Shown here piece by piece: positions 16,900-25,556 of a DNA stretch of 35,905 nucleotides. The notes under the pieces are model-generated. The model ran no database searches. It was not told where the DNA came from and saw only the letters and a program-made list of their open reading frames with translations. The stretch lies in assembly GCA_021805245.1 (NCBI GenBank), contig JAJZFS010000109.1, positions 1 through 35,905 on the forward strand, given 5' to 3'. The stretch is from Pseudomonadota bacterium (GTDB lineage: Bacteria > Pseudomonadota > Alphaproteobacteria > Micavibrionales > UBA2020). Position numbers and translations under genes: made by a program. The number at the start of each line of letters is the position of its first letter. The stretch's first letter is position 1.

Positions 16900-17918
16900 A
16901 TTGCTCTCGCGTATCTTATGGCTTCGCTTGTGGCATCAAGGCCCGTTTTCTTCTTCTGCCATTGCCAGGCCGAGGAAACGATCGTCTGCAGGTCGGAGTA
17001 GAGGGGCTTCCAGTCGAGCAGTTTGCGAGCTTGTGCGGCGTCGGCCACCAGCCTGTGCGGATCTCCGCTGCGGCGCGGGCCGGAGCGCGTGGGGATGGGC
17101 CGTTTCGTGATGCGCCGTGCCATGTCGACAACATCCTGCACGCTATGTCCTGAACTGGTTCCGATATTGAGCGTCAGCCGCGCATTCCGTTTGCCGATAT
17201 GGCGCAGGGCGAGAATATGCGCTTCGGCGAGATCCTGTACGTGAATGTAATCCCGAATGGCGGTGCCGTCCGGCGACGGATAATCCGTGCCGAAGATGCC
17301 GATTTCCTTCATGTCGCCGGAAGCGACGCGCATCAGCAGGGGGATGATGTGCGTATCCACTTTATAGGCGGTGCCGATTTCTCCGCTCATGTCCGCGCCG
17401 GCGGCATTGAAGTATCTCAGAATGGCGTAATCGAGATTATAGGCCGCCGCATAGTCGCGGATCATATTCTCCATGGCGAGTTTCGTATGGCCGTAAGGAT
17501 TGACCGGACGCAACGGATGGTCTTCAGCAATGATGTCGGCTTCGGGCGTGCCGTAAACCGCAGCGGAACTTGAAAACACCATTTTGCGGATATCATTTTT
17601 CCGCGCAACATTCAGCAGACAGAACGTGCCGAAGACGTTGTTATCGTAATATTCGGATGGTTTGATGACGGATTCGCCGACCCGGATGAGGGAGGCGAAA
17701 TGCATAATGGCTTCTGGCCGGTACAACTTTATGACTTGGGTCAATCTTGTCTGGTTGCGGATATCGCCGATTTCCAGCGGTCCCCAGCGGACATGATCTT
17801 TATTGCCTGAACATAAGTTATCATAGCTGACAGGGTTATAACCATTGGCGGCAAGCGCTTTGCACGCATGGGAGCCGATGTAGCCGGCACCACCGGTGAC
17901 GAGAACGGTGTTGTTCAT
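16896..17918 (-). CDS. galE: UDP-glucose 4-epimerase GalE
   Basis: GalE interconverts UDP-glucose and UDP-galactose. The 340-aa short-chain dehydrogenase-type protein shows the NAD-binding motif VTGGAGYIGSHACKAL (residues 6-21), the catalytic serine region FSSSAAVYGTP, the Y-x3-K motif in NPYGHTKLAME, the YFNAAGAD segment and DGTAIRDYIHVQDLA. ATG 17918 is preferred because GGAGAA lies about 3-8 nt upstream and the family starts here; a TTG at 17933 would add five residues. Position between the polymerase and the initiating transferase suggests that it provides UDP-galactose to the EPS repeat unit. Confidence 0.96.
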   Translation of the reverse strand: MNNTVLVTGGAGYIGSHACKALAANGYNPVSYDNLCSGNKDHVRWGPLEIGDIRNQTRLTQVIKLYRPEAIMHFASLIRVGESVIKPSEYYDNNVFGTFCLLNVARKNDIRKMVFSSSAAVYGTPEADIIAEDHPLRPVNPYGHTKLAMENMIRDYAAAYNLDYAILRYFNAAGADMSGEIGTAYKVDTHIIPLLMRVASGDMKEIGIFGTDYPSPDGTAIRDYIHVQDLAEAHILALRHIGKRNARLTLNIGTSSGHSVQDVVDMARRITKRPIPTRSGPRRSGDPHRLVADAAQARKLLDWKPLYSDLQTIVSSAWQWQKKKTGLDATSEAIRYARAI

Positions 17919-17959
17919 TTCTCCATTCCTCAAAAAATGGCTGTTTTCCTAAGAGCTGA

Positions 17960-19294
17960 TTAAACGTTTCCGCGGAACCTTGGTTCCGGTTTTTGCGTCG
18001 CGCTTCTGTCATTCTTTTGGCGTACATCCTCGGTATTACTTTTTGATTTGCAGAACGAGACGAGCCAGAAGAATAGCAGCGGTCCCATGCCGTATGGCCC
18101 CAGCGTGTCGACCTCGAAGGGCGAGCGGAACAAAAACAGGAAAGCCAGGCCGAAAGCGAGCCCCGCCCCCAGGGTCATGCCCTGGCGCCATACCCGCGCA
18201 AAGCTCCCGAAGCAACTCGTCACCAGCATCCATGCCATGAGCAGGGCTCCGGCCATGCCGAGGTCGACGAAGGTCTGGATGAAAAGATTGTGAAAGTGAA
18301 AGCCGGTTGCGTTGGTGATAAAAAATTCTCGCCAATACCATTCGGCCGCGGGCCTCCCGGGTATCCAGAAAGCGGTATAGCCGTAGCCCAGAACCGGATG
18401 TATCAGCCCGTTTTTTATCCCCTCGGTCCAAAGGTATGTGCGGCCCGTCAGCGTCGAGTCCTTGCCAAAGGTGCCGAGAACCATGCTGATGACGTCGAAA
18501 CGGGTCGCGATGATGATGAGACCGCATACGAGCAGGCTCATAATAGCCCCCGTCAGCGCAAGCCCCCGCAACTGGCGCGGAAGGCGCATGAGCAGGGTGA
18601 CGCCGGCCCCCAGACTTAGCACCAGCGCCAGCGAAGCGATCGATGTCGCGGACTTGCTGAGCACAAGACAGACGGCGCAAAGCCCTAAAGGCAGGAGAAC
18701 GAACATGAGTTTTTCAAAAAACGTCGTGCGGGCGGTAAGCATAAGAAGAGATAGATAAATGCCGATTTCCGCGAAGAAGCCCACTTCGTTTTTGGAGCCG
18801 AAATATCCCATCAGCGCATCGGCTTTGGTCAGATAATCCTGAGCGTAAATGCCGCTCGCCAGCGTGATGCCCATAACGATGGCGATGCCGAGGATAAGCC
18901 CTTTGATAAAAGGTTTTACCCGCACAATCCGTGTCATGATGACGGCGCTGACGGCCAGCGTCAGCAGTTCCGCTCCGTGGTAGATGCTTGTCGACGGATA
19001 ATCGGACCAGAAGGCGGAATAGCAGGCCAAGAGAGGAAAAATCAGGGCCGCGAACAAGGCGGATGACGGACGCAGAATATAAGCGCCCTTGTAAAAAATA
19101 TGCCTGAACCACAGCAGAAGAAAAACCAGGATCGGAAAAACCGTGAACAGGGAGGAAAAGGCCATGATGACCGTCGACAGGGCGACATAGAGCATGGCGG
19201 CAAAGTCGGGAATGCAAGGATAGGCGCCTGTCTGCGCGCGCCGGCGCGGCAGGACTGTTCCGGACAGGGGATTTTGCGCGATTTCGGTTACCAT
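17960..19294 (-). CDS. O-antigen ligase/polymerase-like EPS polymerase (Wzy/ExoQ type)
   Basis: The 444-aa protein has about 11-12 transmembrane helices and the long periplasmic loop typical of Wzy_C/O-antigen ligase family members. The loop carries GTFGKDSTLTGRTYLW (about residues 273-288), GYGYTAFW and HNLFIQTFVDLG (about 342-353), including the conserved TGR and H-N residues. In the EPS context it should polymerise undecaprenyl-linked repeat units in the periplasm, as ExoQ does for succinoglycan; a ligase role cannot be excluded from sequence alone. Its ATG at 19294 overlaps the end of the PP-loop gene by 7 bp. A basic tail follows the last helix. Confidence 0.9.
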   Translation of the reverse strand: MVTEIAQNPLSGTVLPRRRAQTGAYPCIPDFAAMLYVALSTVIMAFSSLFTVFPILVFLLLWFRHIFYKGAYILRPSSALFAALIFPLLACYSAFWSDYPSTSIYHGAELLTLAVSAVIMTRIVRVKPFIKGLILGIAIVMGITLASGIYAQDYLTKADALMGYFGSKNEVGFFAEIGIYLSLLMLTARTTFFEKLMFVLLPLGLCAVCLVLSKSATSIASLALVLSLGAGVTLLMRLPRQLRGLALTGAIMSLLVCGLIIIATRFDVISMVLGTFGKDSTLTGRTYLWTEGIKNGLIHPVLGYGYTAFWIPGRPAAEWYWREFFITNATGFHFHNLFIQTFVDLGMAGALLMAWMLVTSCFGSFARVWRQGMTLGAGLAFGLAFLFLFRSPFEVDTLGPYGMGPLLFFWLVSFCKSKSNTEDVRQKNDRSATQKPEPRFRGNV

Positions 19295-20625
19295 GCGAGA
19301 CTCCTGTTGATAAAGCGGGCGACGGATCTATGTCGCAGCAGGGCCGGAATGATCCGCATCGAGAACTGTTGCGCCGCGGCCGCCGGCAAAAGAGTGCCGA
19401 TCAGTCTCACGAAACGCGGGACGGGGAAATTCTTTTCTGCGATAAGCTGCCTGATTTCCTTCACGTACGGCGATTTTCCGCCCATGACCTCTATAAGGTA
19501 GAGATTTTCAAACGTCGCAAAGGACTTGAGGTCGAAAACTTTGTTGTATTCCTCGAGCTTGCCGAATATCTTCAGCGTCGTGGCCGTGCGGATGCACTTC
19601 CAGCAAACGCCGCAATTCGCAATGCCGCCCGGCGCATTGTGTGGCGACACGCAGACATCGAGATAATGGCGGCTTTCCTCGATCTCGGTCACGCGGCGCG
19701 TCTTTTCAACGCGGCTGTGCTGCCCGCCGCTTCCCATGCACTCGAGGCGCTCCGTGCCGAGCAGGGGAAGTATGACGGGTTCGAGATGCGACATGTTGGA
19801 ATCCGGCCCCAATTTGGTCTCCGACAGCGGATAGCCGGAGGAGTAGAGGAACTTGCCGAATGCCGCCTGCATCAGCAGCGCGACGGCGGTGTTGCGCAGC
19901 GTATGCGTCAGCTCGAATTTCTGGCCCATGAACTCGTCCAGATTGGAATCAACGGCGACCGCCGGTTTGCCCAGTTTTTCCGCGCAGTCCCGCAGGCGGG
20001 AAAAACGCCTGAGAAACAGGGCACGGTCGGCGTCCGGCGCCTTTTGCCCGTGGGCGCCGACATTGTTAAAAATGAAGTGCGTCAGGCTGAAGTCGTCCGG
20101 CACGCGGCCGTGCGAATGATCGTAATAGTTGCAAAAAGAATCCACGCCGCCTGAAAATCCGGCTGCAACGCCAGCGCCGCCTGTTGTCGCGGACGTAAAC
20201 GTGTCGGGAAAAATGTTTGTGACGCGGGGCTTTTCAAGATATTCGGAAAGGATCGGGATGAGCGAATAGGAAAGATTATAAAATAATTTTCCCGACATGG
20301 GGCCTTTCAGCCGGATGTTTTCTCCCCGCAGGATGGCGGGGATAAGGCTTGCGACGACAAAGGCATCAAGCGTATCTGCAGCCAGATAATCCTTGTAAGT
20401 ATCCTCAATCTCGAACCACAGAGTCTTAACGTCTTCCCCGATCCGGATGCCGGACGCAATCCGCGCTCTCCCGTTGCCTGTCGAAACGACGGGCGGGTTG
20501 ATGATGATTTCCTCCGAAACTGTTTTCGCGTTCGTGTTCGCGGGAACGGTTTTGAGGACGGCGGATGCGGACTCCTCCATATATGAATTTGCGTCACGTG
20601 CTAAAATACTATTCACCGTTGCCAT
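19288..20625 (-). CDS. QueC-like PP-loop ATPase within the EPS operon
   Basis: The 445-aa protein has the PP-loop pyrophosphatase motif FSGGVDSFC (S158-GGVDS163). A second feature typical of QueC/ExsB-type proteins is a four-cysteine set: C325 in LDVCVSPHN, then C338, C341 and C344 in ANCGVCWKCIRT, which probably binds zinc. An N-terminal domain of about 145 residues (with YLAADTLDAFVVASLIPAIL and LKGPMSGKLFYNLSYS) precedes the PP-loop and is not part of QueC. PP-loop enzymes adenylate a carboxylate or similar group to allow amide, thiol or nitrile formation. No other queuosine genes are nearby, so I infer an EPS-related substrate. ATG 20625 follows GGAAAGGAAAA and overlaps the preceding GT2 gene by 13 bp. 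Function is not established. Confidence 0.8.
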   Translation of the reverse strand: MATVNSILARDANSYMEESASAVLKTVPANTNAKTVSEEIIINPPVVSTGNGRARIASGIRIGEDVKTLWFEIEDTYKDYLAADTLDAFVVASLIPAILRGENIRLKGPMSGKLFYNLSYSLIPILSEYLEKPRVTNIFPDTFTSATTGGAGVAAGFSGGVDSFCNYYDHSHGRVPDDFSLTHFIFNNVGAHGQKAPDADRALFLRRFSRLRDCAEKLGKPAVAVDSNLDEFMGQKFELTHTLRNTAVALLMQAAFGKFLYSSGYPLSETKLGPDSNMSHLEPVILPLLGTERLECMGSGGQHSRVEKTRRVTEIEESRHYLDVCVSPHNAPGGIANCGVCWKCIRTATTLKIFGKLEEYNKVFDLKSFATFENLYLIEVMGGKSPYVKEIRQLIAEKNFPVPRFVRLIGTLLPAAAAQQFSMRIIPALLRHRSVARFINRSLAW

Positions 20626-21575
20626 ATTGGTTTTCCTTTCCGGTTGAGAAGAAACGGGATGATTTTCCGCGCACGCACCCATACGGGCCGCCATAAATGA
20701 CGGATGGCGCGGGGGGACGCCGCCGCCGCCCGCAGCGCGGACGGAAGATTGCGGCTCTTGATCGCGTCTACAAGGTATGCGTAGGCATAAGCCTCTTTCA
20801 AATTGATTTGCCGCTTTCTTTGCGCCTTCGCGGCGGCGAGGGGGAGCTTGTGCAGTGAAAGAAGCCGCGTGTCGTTTGCGATGATTTTCAGGATATCCGC
20901 GCCAGTCAGGCGGTGCGAGGCGGATCCGGCGCGGGCGGTGTATAGGTAGCCCTCTGTTGGATCGATGATGCAGCGCGCGCCCGCGACGAGTGCCTGCGCC
21001 AGCAAAAAATAATCCTCGCCAATGCGCAGGTCTTCCTGATAACGAAGCTTGTTACCGTGCAGAAATTCCGCAGAGATGAGCGGTTTCATATAACCCAATG
21101 CATAACCTCCCGTAAACGACTGGTTGCCGGCAATAAAGTCGGCCAGCCCAAGCAGGGGAAGACGTGCCAGACGCGCGGGCGTGAACATCGGGAATATTAC
21201 GCCGTCGCTTTCACGGTAGACCGAAAGATTGTCCACAACGATATCCGCCTTTTGCGCGGCGGCCAGCTTCATGAGACGCGCCAGCCGGCCCGGCAGGAAA
21301 GTGTCATCGCCGTCGAGAATGGCGATCCAGCGGCCGGAGGCACGCGCGATGCAGGCATTTCGGGCGGCGCCGGGGCCGCTGTTGCTGCAGAGCCGGATGC
21401 ATTGCAGGCGGGGATCGTTTATCCGCGAAAGGGCTTCCCATGTTTTGTCCGTCGAGCCGTCATCGGCCGCGATGACTTCTATTGCAGCGGCCTGCGCAAG
21501 AGCGCTGTTCACGGCTCTTTCAATGTAACGTTCCACGTTATAGGCGGCAATGATAATGGAAATATCAGGGCGCAT
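20613..21575 (-). CDS. GT2-family glycosyltransferase
   Basis: This cytoplasmic inverting GT-A enzyme should add one sugar to the lipid-linked repeat unit. The 320-aa protein starts with the donor-binding DISIIIAAYNVERYIERAVN, followed by AADDGSTD and the DxD-like metal motif WIAILDGDDTF (about residues 86-96). The putative acceptor-side acid is in IGEDYFLL. The opening resembles succinoglycan ExoO/ExoW-type enzymes. AAGGAGACATC precedes the ATG at 21575. It starts 9 bp after the preceding GT2 gene ends and overlaps the PP-loop gene. Donor and linkage cannot be read from the sequence. Confidence 0.9.
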   Translation of the reverse strand: MRPDISIIIAAYNVERYIERAVNSALAQAAAIEVIAADDGSTDKTWEALSRINDPRLQCIRLCSNSGPGAARNACIARASGRWIAILDGDDTFLPGRLARLMKLAAAQKADIVVDNLSVYRESDGVIFPMFTPARLARLPLLGLADFIAGNQSFTGGYALGYMKPLISAEFLHGNKLRYQEDLRIGEDYFLLAQALVAGARCIIDPTEGYLYTARAGSASHRLTGADILKIIANDTRLLSLHKLPLAAAKAQRKRQINLKEAYAYAYLVDAIKSRNLPSALRAAAASPRAIRHLWRPVWVRARKIIPFLLNRKGKPIWQR

Positions 21576-21584
21576 GATGTCTCC

Positions 21585-22502
21585 TTATCTATACTGTTCT
21601 ATTTTATCATTGCCCATCAGCCGATATGCGACGCCGGCGTGCAATGCGCCGCGCAGGCTCCAGAACCGCATCGGCCTGGTGCGCAGGAGATTAAGCAGCG
21701 CCATGAGCAGGCACAGCGCGGCTTTGCCGGCGGCGACCACTGTTTTTTCCGCGCGTTTCAAAAAGCCGGGCGTGGTTTCCAGCAGCAAAAGACCGTGGGT
21801 CTGGCCGAACCTGAAGCGCCGTTTCAGCAGCCAGAGAAAACTCTCGCGCTCTTGAGGCACTTTTTCCGTTACAATGGCGTCTCTTGCATAGGCGATGCAG
21901 CTGCCGTCTTGAACGAGCGTATGGAAGTAGGCGGTATCCTCTCCGCCGCACCGCCCGAGATCTTCGCGAAAACGCAACGTTTGCGCCGTAATGCGTTTTA
22001 GAAGAACGTTGCCCGCGCCGCCGCTGACGATTTTTCTGTTTTTCCACACCGGCAGCGAGGAGTGAAAGTCTCCGGTTTTCATCCATGCGGGACATTCGGC
22101 ACGGTAGACGGCCCGCACGGGTCCCAGCACGACGTCGGCTCCGGTTTTTTCAAGCGTGTCGGTCAGGGCGGCCAGCCACTGCGGGCTCGCCACTTCGTCG
22201 TCGTCGATAAAGGCAATCAGCGGCGCTGTCGCCAGTGCGAGACAGGCGTTGCGCGCAACTGAAATGTTGCGGGCGGGAGCATGCACATAGGCGCATTGCA
22301 GGGAATGATGCCGTGCAACGGCCATGACAGCCGCCCGCGCCGTCGGGGCATCGTCATTGTCGGCGACGATAACGCGGATTTTTCGGGCAGGGCCGATGCT
22401 TTGCTGCGCGATAGAGGCGAGCGTTGCGGCGATTTGGGGGCGGCGGAAGGTGCAAACGCAAACATCGATGTCGGCTTGCGCCAGGGGAGGATTTTCCGTC
22501 AT
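21585..22502 (-). CDS. GT2-family glycosyltransferase (ExoM-like)
   Basis: The 305-aa protein has the GT-A layout: IDVCVCTFRRPQIAATLASI at the N-terminus (CTFRRP is typical of ExoM-like enzymes), VIVADND, ARNISVARNACLA, the metal motif IAFIDDDEVASPQW (about residues 91-105) and GGEDTAYFH near the acceptor site. The frame is open upstream to 22874, but ATG 22502 overlaps the preceding gene's stop as ATGA and begins at the family start, so I take the short form. It should add a sugar to the growing repeat unit; donor unknown. A short hydrophobic stretch near the C-terminus (AALCLLMALLNLL) may anchor it to the membrane. Confidence 0.9.
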   Translation of the reverse strand: MTENPPLAQADIDVCVCTFRRPQIAATLASIAQQSIGPARKIRVIVADNDDAPTARAAVMAVARHHSLQCAYVHAPARNISVARNACLALATAPLIAFIDDDEVASPQWLAALTDTLEKTGADVVLGPVRAVYRAECPAWMKTGDFHSSLPVWKNRKIVSGGAGNVLLKRITAQTLRFREDLGRCGGEDTAYFHTLVQDGSCIAYARDAIVTEKVPQERESFLWLLKRRFRFGQTHGLLLLETTPGFLKRAEKTVVAAGKAALCLLMALLNLLRTRPMRFWSLRGALHAGVAYRLMGNDKIEQYR

Positions 22503-23509
22503 GTTGCTCTCCGTAACGCCGCGAAAAAACCGCTCATAAACCCCGACGACCAGCCGAGATGCATCAGCATGGCGGCGGGACCGGCCAGAACAATCTCCGC
22601 CCGCCGCGCGCGGATGCCTAAAACGAGGCCGTAAGCAAGGCAGATGGACATCCATAAAGCCGCAGGCAGGGCCGCAATCCACGAAATCAGGGCGGCCGGT
22701 GCCAGCAGGAGCGCGGGTGCGACAGCCAGAGGGAGCATTTGACGCAAACGGGGAACAATCCGGTGTTTGACGACGGTGCGCGCACGGCCCTGCCCGAAAT
22801 GGAAGTACTGGCGAAAGAGAAGGTGCGGCTGTGCGCGCGGATAATAGGTGAGCGCCGTTTTTCCGGTCAGCCATATTTTATATTCCGCGCGGTGCAGGCG
22901 GATGTCCAGCTCTGCATCCTCGTTGTGGGAGAAATTTTCATCATAGCCGCCCACAACGCGGAAGGCTTCAAGGCAGACGAGCGCATGATGCCCGTGATCG
23001 ACCCATTTTCCGGTGCCGGTTACGCGCCGGTGCGCGGCGCCGCCGTTGCCGAGAAGGGAGTTCTGCGCGGCGGCTGCGGCGCGCTGAAAGCCCGTTTCCC
23101 CGACGGTGTTCATAGAAACGACCACGGCGGCAGCGCCGGTGGCTTCCTGCTCCGCGACAAGTGTCTGGCAGTAATCCTTCGGATAATCCGCGTGGGCATC
23201 CAGCCTGAGAAGCCAGCGCGCCTTACGGCCATAAGTTGCGGCCGCCAGATTGACGGCTGCGCTTTGCAGGCGTTTCGGGTTGTGCAAATACCGCACGTTG
23301 GGAAACTGCGCCGCCAGTTTTTGCGCGATGAGCGGCGTCTGGTCCGAACTTCCGCCGTCGGCGATAACAAGAAGAAACGACGCCGGAGAAAAATTGTCGA
23401 TGATATTGCGGACGACGCCCTCGAGATGACGCTCCTCGTTCAGGCAGGGGATGACGGCCAGGAGTTCTGGTTCGTCGTCGCGATGTTTGGCTGGTTCACG
23501 CATAGGCAT
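22499..23509 (-). CDS. GT2-family glycosyltransferase (ExoA-like) with C-terminal membrane segments
   Basis: The 336-aa protein resembles succinoglycan ExoA, a membrane-associated glucosyltransferase. It shows LLAVIPCLNEERHLEGVV, VIADGGSSDQT, LLRLDAHADYP (metal motif), the conserved VDHGHHALVCLEAFRVVGGY and NEDAELDIRLHR (catalytic acid region), then FHFGQGRART. Two to four hydrophobic helices follow (about residues 252-325). Translation may start at ATG 23509 or 23503; both overlap the upstream gene's end at 23496, and the following gene overlaps by 4 bp. Donor sugar is unproven; glucose is inferred only from ExoA similarity. Confidence 0.9.
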   Translation of the reverse strand: MPMREPAKHRDDEPELLAVIPCLNEERHLEGVVRNIIDNFSPASFLLVIADGGSSDQTPLIAQKLAAQFPNVRYLHNPKRLQSAAVNLAAATYGRKARWLLRLDAHADYPKDYCQTLVAEQEATGAAAVVVSMNTVGETGFQRAAAAAQNSLLGNGGAAHRRVTGTGKWVDHGHHALVCLEAFRVVGGYDENFSHNEDAELDIRLHRAEYKIWLTGKTALTYYPRAQPHLLFRQYFHFGQGRARTVVKHRIVPRLRQMLPLAVAPALLLAPAALISWIAALPAALWMSICLAYGLVLGIRARRAEIVLAGPAAMLMHLGWSSGFMSGFFAALRRAT

Positions 23510-24650
23510 GCTCTTTTGCCGGCAGTTGCAGGGATGTCAGGTAGCTGACAAGGGACTGACAATCTTGTTTGTCATGACGCCACTGCGCGCGCGGCGTTTG
23601 CGCGACGCGTTCTTCGAGCGCGCGATAATGATCTGCCGTGAGCGTGTCTAAGAAGCGGGGCAGCGATATGTGCAACGGCTCCTCCAGCGTCACGCCGATT
23701 TTAAGCCGCTCCAGAAAACGGCCCGTGAACACGGTTTTCAAAGCGATCGGAACGGCATTGAACAGGCCGCCTTCATAAAGCCTGTTGGGCAGGAGCAAGG
23801 CTGAATTGCCCCCTTCTTCATAAAAGTCCACAGCCCAGATAAAATGAACGTCGCGGTATATTGCGGGCAGATCATCCGGCGATTTATATGCGCCGGCATA
23901 ATATATTCCGGGCGTGCGGGAAACGACCTCGTGAAAATCTGCGAACTGATCGAGAGCGGGACGCCCGCGGATAACGATCTCCACCGCGCCATTGCTCCGG
24001 CAGGCAAGGTCGGCGAGAATCTGCAAGCTTTTGCGGCAACGGATAACGCCGAACCACCCGATCTTCCACGGCGGTCCTGCCGGTCTGGCCGGCCATGTAT
24101 TTTTTACGGCAATTTTTCCTTGCGGATCATAAACTTTATTTTCTACAAGCCGCACGGGCGTGGCATAGCGGGAAAAGTACGCCTCTATAAATCCCGGCGA
24201 ACTGGTAATGAGCGCAGCTGTCTTTGTAGAAAGCCAGGATTCGATGCGCCGGAGCAAACGTCCGGCCACGCCTTTGTCCAGAAGCAGGCGGTGAATATCG
24301 AGGCTTTCATAGACAAGGACTGGCTTGGGGCTGGCGGCGGCATAACGCGCGCCGATCGCAAGCATTTCAAGATTGCGGGCGATGATCACGTCCGTCTGCG
24401 TGAAAGCGGCATTGCGGATCGGGGATAATATATGACGCAAAACCGCCATGATTCTCTGTGCGAACCTGCCGTCATAGGTTCTTCCGAAATCGATCGGCAC
24501 ATGCCCGGCGACATCGTGCACGGGCCGCGGCGCGCGGCTAAAGCCCGCCACGGTGAGAGTGGCGCCGCCGTCGCGCAACATTGCGACGCGCTTGTGGACG
24601 GCCGCATCGGCCAGATCGTGCGCGAGATAAAGAATTTTCCGTTCCGTCAT
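23496..24650 (-). CDS. GT4-type (GT-B fold) glycosyltransferase
   Basis: The 384-aa protein has the two-Rossmann GT-B layout. The N-terminal half begins with KILYLAHDLADAAVHKRVAM and contains DVIIARNLEMLAIG and VYESLDIHRLLLD. The C-terminal half has WKIGWFGVIRCRKSLQILAD, VEIVIRGRP, YAGAYKSPDDLPAIYRDV and the donor-binding region LLPNRLYEGGLFNAVPIA. The latter takes the place of the usual E-x7-E motif. The overall plan is close to ExoL-like enzymes of EPS clusters. ATG 24650 is fixed by AAGGAG and by a 4-bp overlap with the GH16 gene stop; the longer open frame reaching 24758 lies inside that gene. It should act at the cytoplasmic membrane face. Confidence 0.88.
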   Translation of the reverse strand: MTERKILYLAHDLADAAVHKRVAMLRDGGATLTVAGFSRAPRPVHDVAGHVPIDFGRTYDGRFAQRIMAVLRHILSPIRNAAFTQTDVIIARNLEMLAIGARYAAASPKPVLVYESLDIHRLLLDKGVAGRLLRRIESWLSTKTAALITSSPGFIEAYFSRYATPVRLVENKVYDPQGKIAVKNTWPARPAGPPWKIGWFGVIRCRKSLQILADLACRSNGAVEIVIRGRPALDQFADFHEVVSRTPGIYYAGAYKSPDDLPAIYRDVHFIWAVDFYEEGGNSALLLPNRLYEGGLFNAVPIALKTVFTGRFLERLKIGVTLEEPLHISLPRFLDTLTADHYRALEERVAQTPRAQWRHDKQDCQSLVSYLTSLQLPAKEHAYA

Positions 24651-25393
24651 GGCTTCTCCTTGAGAGGCGTGTACTTCACCCATGCGACTTCCGCCGTCAC
24701 GGGCTTTTGATAGACAAAATGCCCCATCCATGAATCTTCGACGGTTGAGCCGGACCATAGACTAAAATAAATGCGCGCCGCTTGTTCGGGTATGGGGGCT
24801 TTGGCGGGCGTTTCATGCACCAGACGATCGTCGACGTACCAGCGGATGGCTGTCGGGGTCCATTCAAAGGCGTAATCGTGGAAGGCTGACGAGGCGTCGT
24901 ACTTGAGGGGGATGATGACGTGATCATATTTCTTCCCGTACTTCCAATAGGTGATTTCAACGGCATGCGTGTTCTTACCGAGGAATTCAAAATCGATCTC
25001 CTCATGCGATGGAACGCCCACGGGCGGACCGATATAAGTGAAGAAAGCGGTGTTCAGGCCGCTGCCGGCGGCCGCGCGCAGGCGGGCTGCATAGCGTCCA
25101 TACTTTGTGCGGGTGACGCTGTGAATTTCGGAGCAGCCGTAGGGCCGCAATTTTCCGCCCTTATCCGAAAGGCGTAATTGTAAATTGCCATTTACGCCCG
25201 ACAGGTCGTCCGCTCTCCATTCGCAAGATTGCCAGTCGCCGTTGGCCCAGCCGTTGGACGGATGCCAGCGCACAAGATCCAGATGCGGATAGGGTGAGAA
25301 AAAAGGCAACTGCTGAGCCGCGGGCGCGTCCCACCCCGCCACCACAAATATAAATAGCAAGGCGACGCCCAGATAGAAGATAAACGTTCTCAT
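24647..25393 (-). CDS. secreted GH16 glycanase (ExoK-like)
   Basis: The 248-aa enzyme has a hydrophobic signal sequence (about residues 1-27, ending DAPAAQ) and a single GH16 domain. The catalytic strand is HEEIDFEFLG, with E132 as nucleophile, D134 and E136 as acid/base (the E-x-D-x-E form). Around it are SGVNGNLQLRLSD, GRYAARLRAAAGSGLNTAFF and YAFEWTPTAIRWYVDDRLV, all typical. In rhizobia, ExoK cleaves nascent succinoglycan; here a similar trimming of the cluster's own polymer is the natural inference. It is the first gene of the long minus-strand operon, and its stop overlaps the GT4 start. Confidence 0.93.
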   Translation of the reverse strand: MRTFIFYLGVALLFIFVVAGWDAPAAQQLPFFSPYPHLDLVRWHPSNGWANGDWQSCEWRADDLSGVNGNLQLRLSDKGGKLRPYGCSEIHSVTRTKYGRYAARLRAAAGSGLNTAFFTYIGPPVGVPSHEEIDFEFLGKNTHAVEITYWKYGKKYDHVIIPLKYDASSAFHDYAFEWTPTAIRWYVDDRLVHETPAKAPIPEQAARIYFSLWSGSTVEDSWMGHFVYQKPVTAEVAWVKYTPLKEKP

Positions 25394-25451
25394 GATATTC
25401 CTGCCGCTTTTCGCATGTTTTTTTTCGGGCCTTCGACTGGATATAACGCTG

Positions 25452-25510
25452 TGCGCGGCTTACGGTTCCGCGCAGATAAAAAAATATTTCATTTGATAAT
25501 GCGCTGATAA
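25452..25510. promoter_or_regulatory. divergent EPS control region: inverted repeat plus tandem TGATAA sites
   Basis: Between the GH16-led operon and the Wzz-type gene lies a 7-bp inverted repeat, TGCGCGG (25452-25458) and CCGCGCA (25468-25474), with a 9-bp loop. After it two identical TGATAA hexamers occur at 25494-25499 and 25505-25510, exactly 11 bp apart, about one helical turn. Tandem sites with this period are the usual layout for OmpR/PhoB-type regulators. I cannot define the -10/-35 boxes with confidence. Confidence 0.4.
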
Positions 25511-25556
25511 GTTTGTAGCGTTTCCATCGCTCAATCATAAAACAGTGAGGCACCGA

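Noticed and set aside
21057-22001. 314-codon plus-strand frame across two GT2 genes
   Set aside because: It spans the junction of two well-supported minus-strand glycosyltransferases and has no recognisable content.
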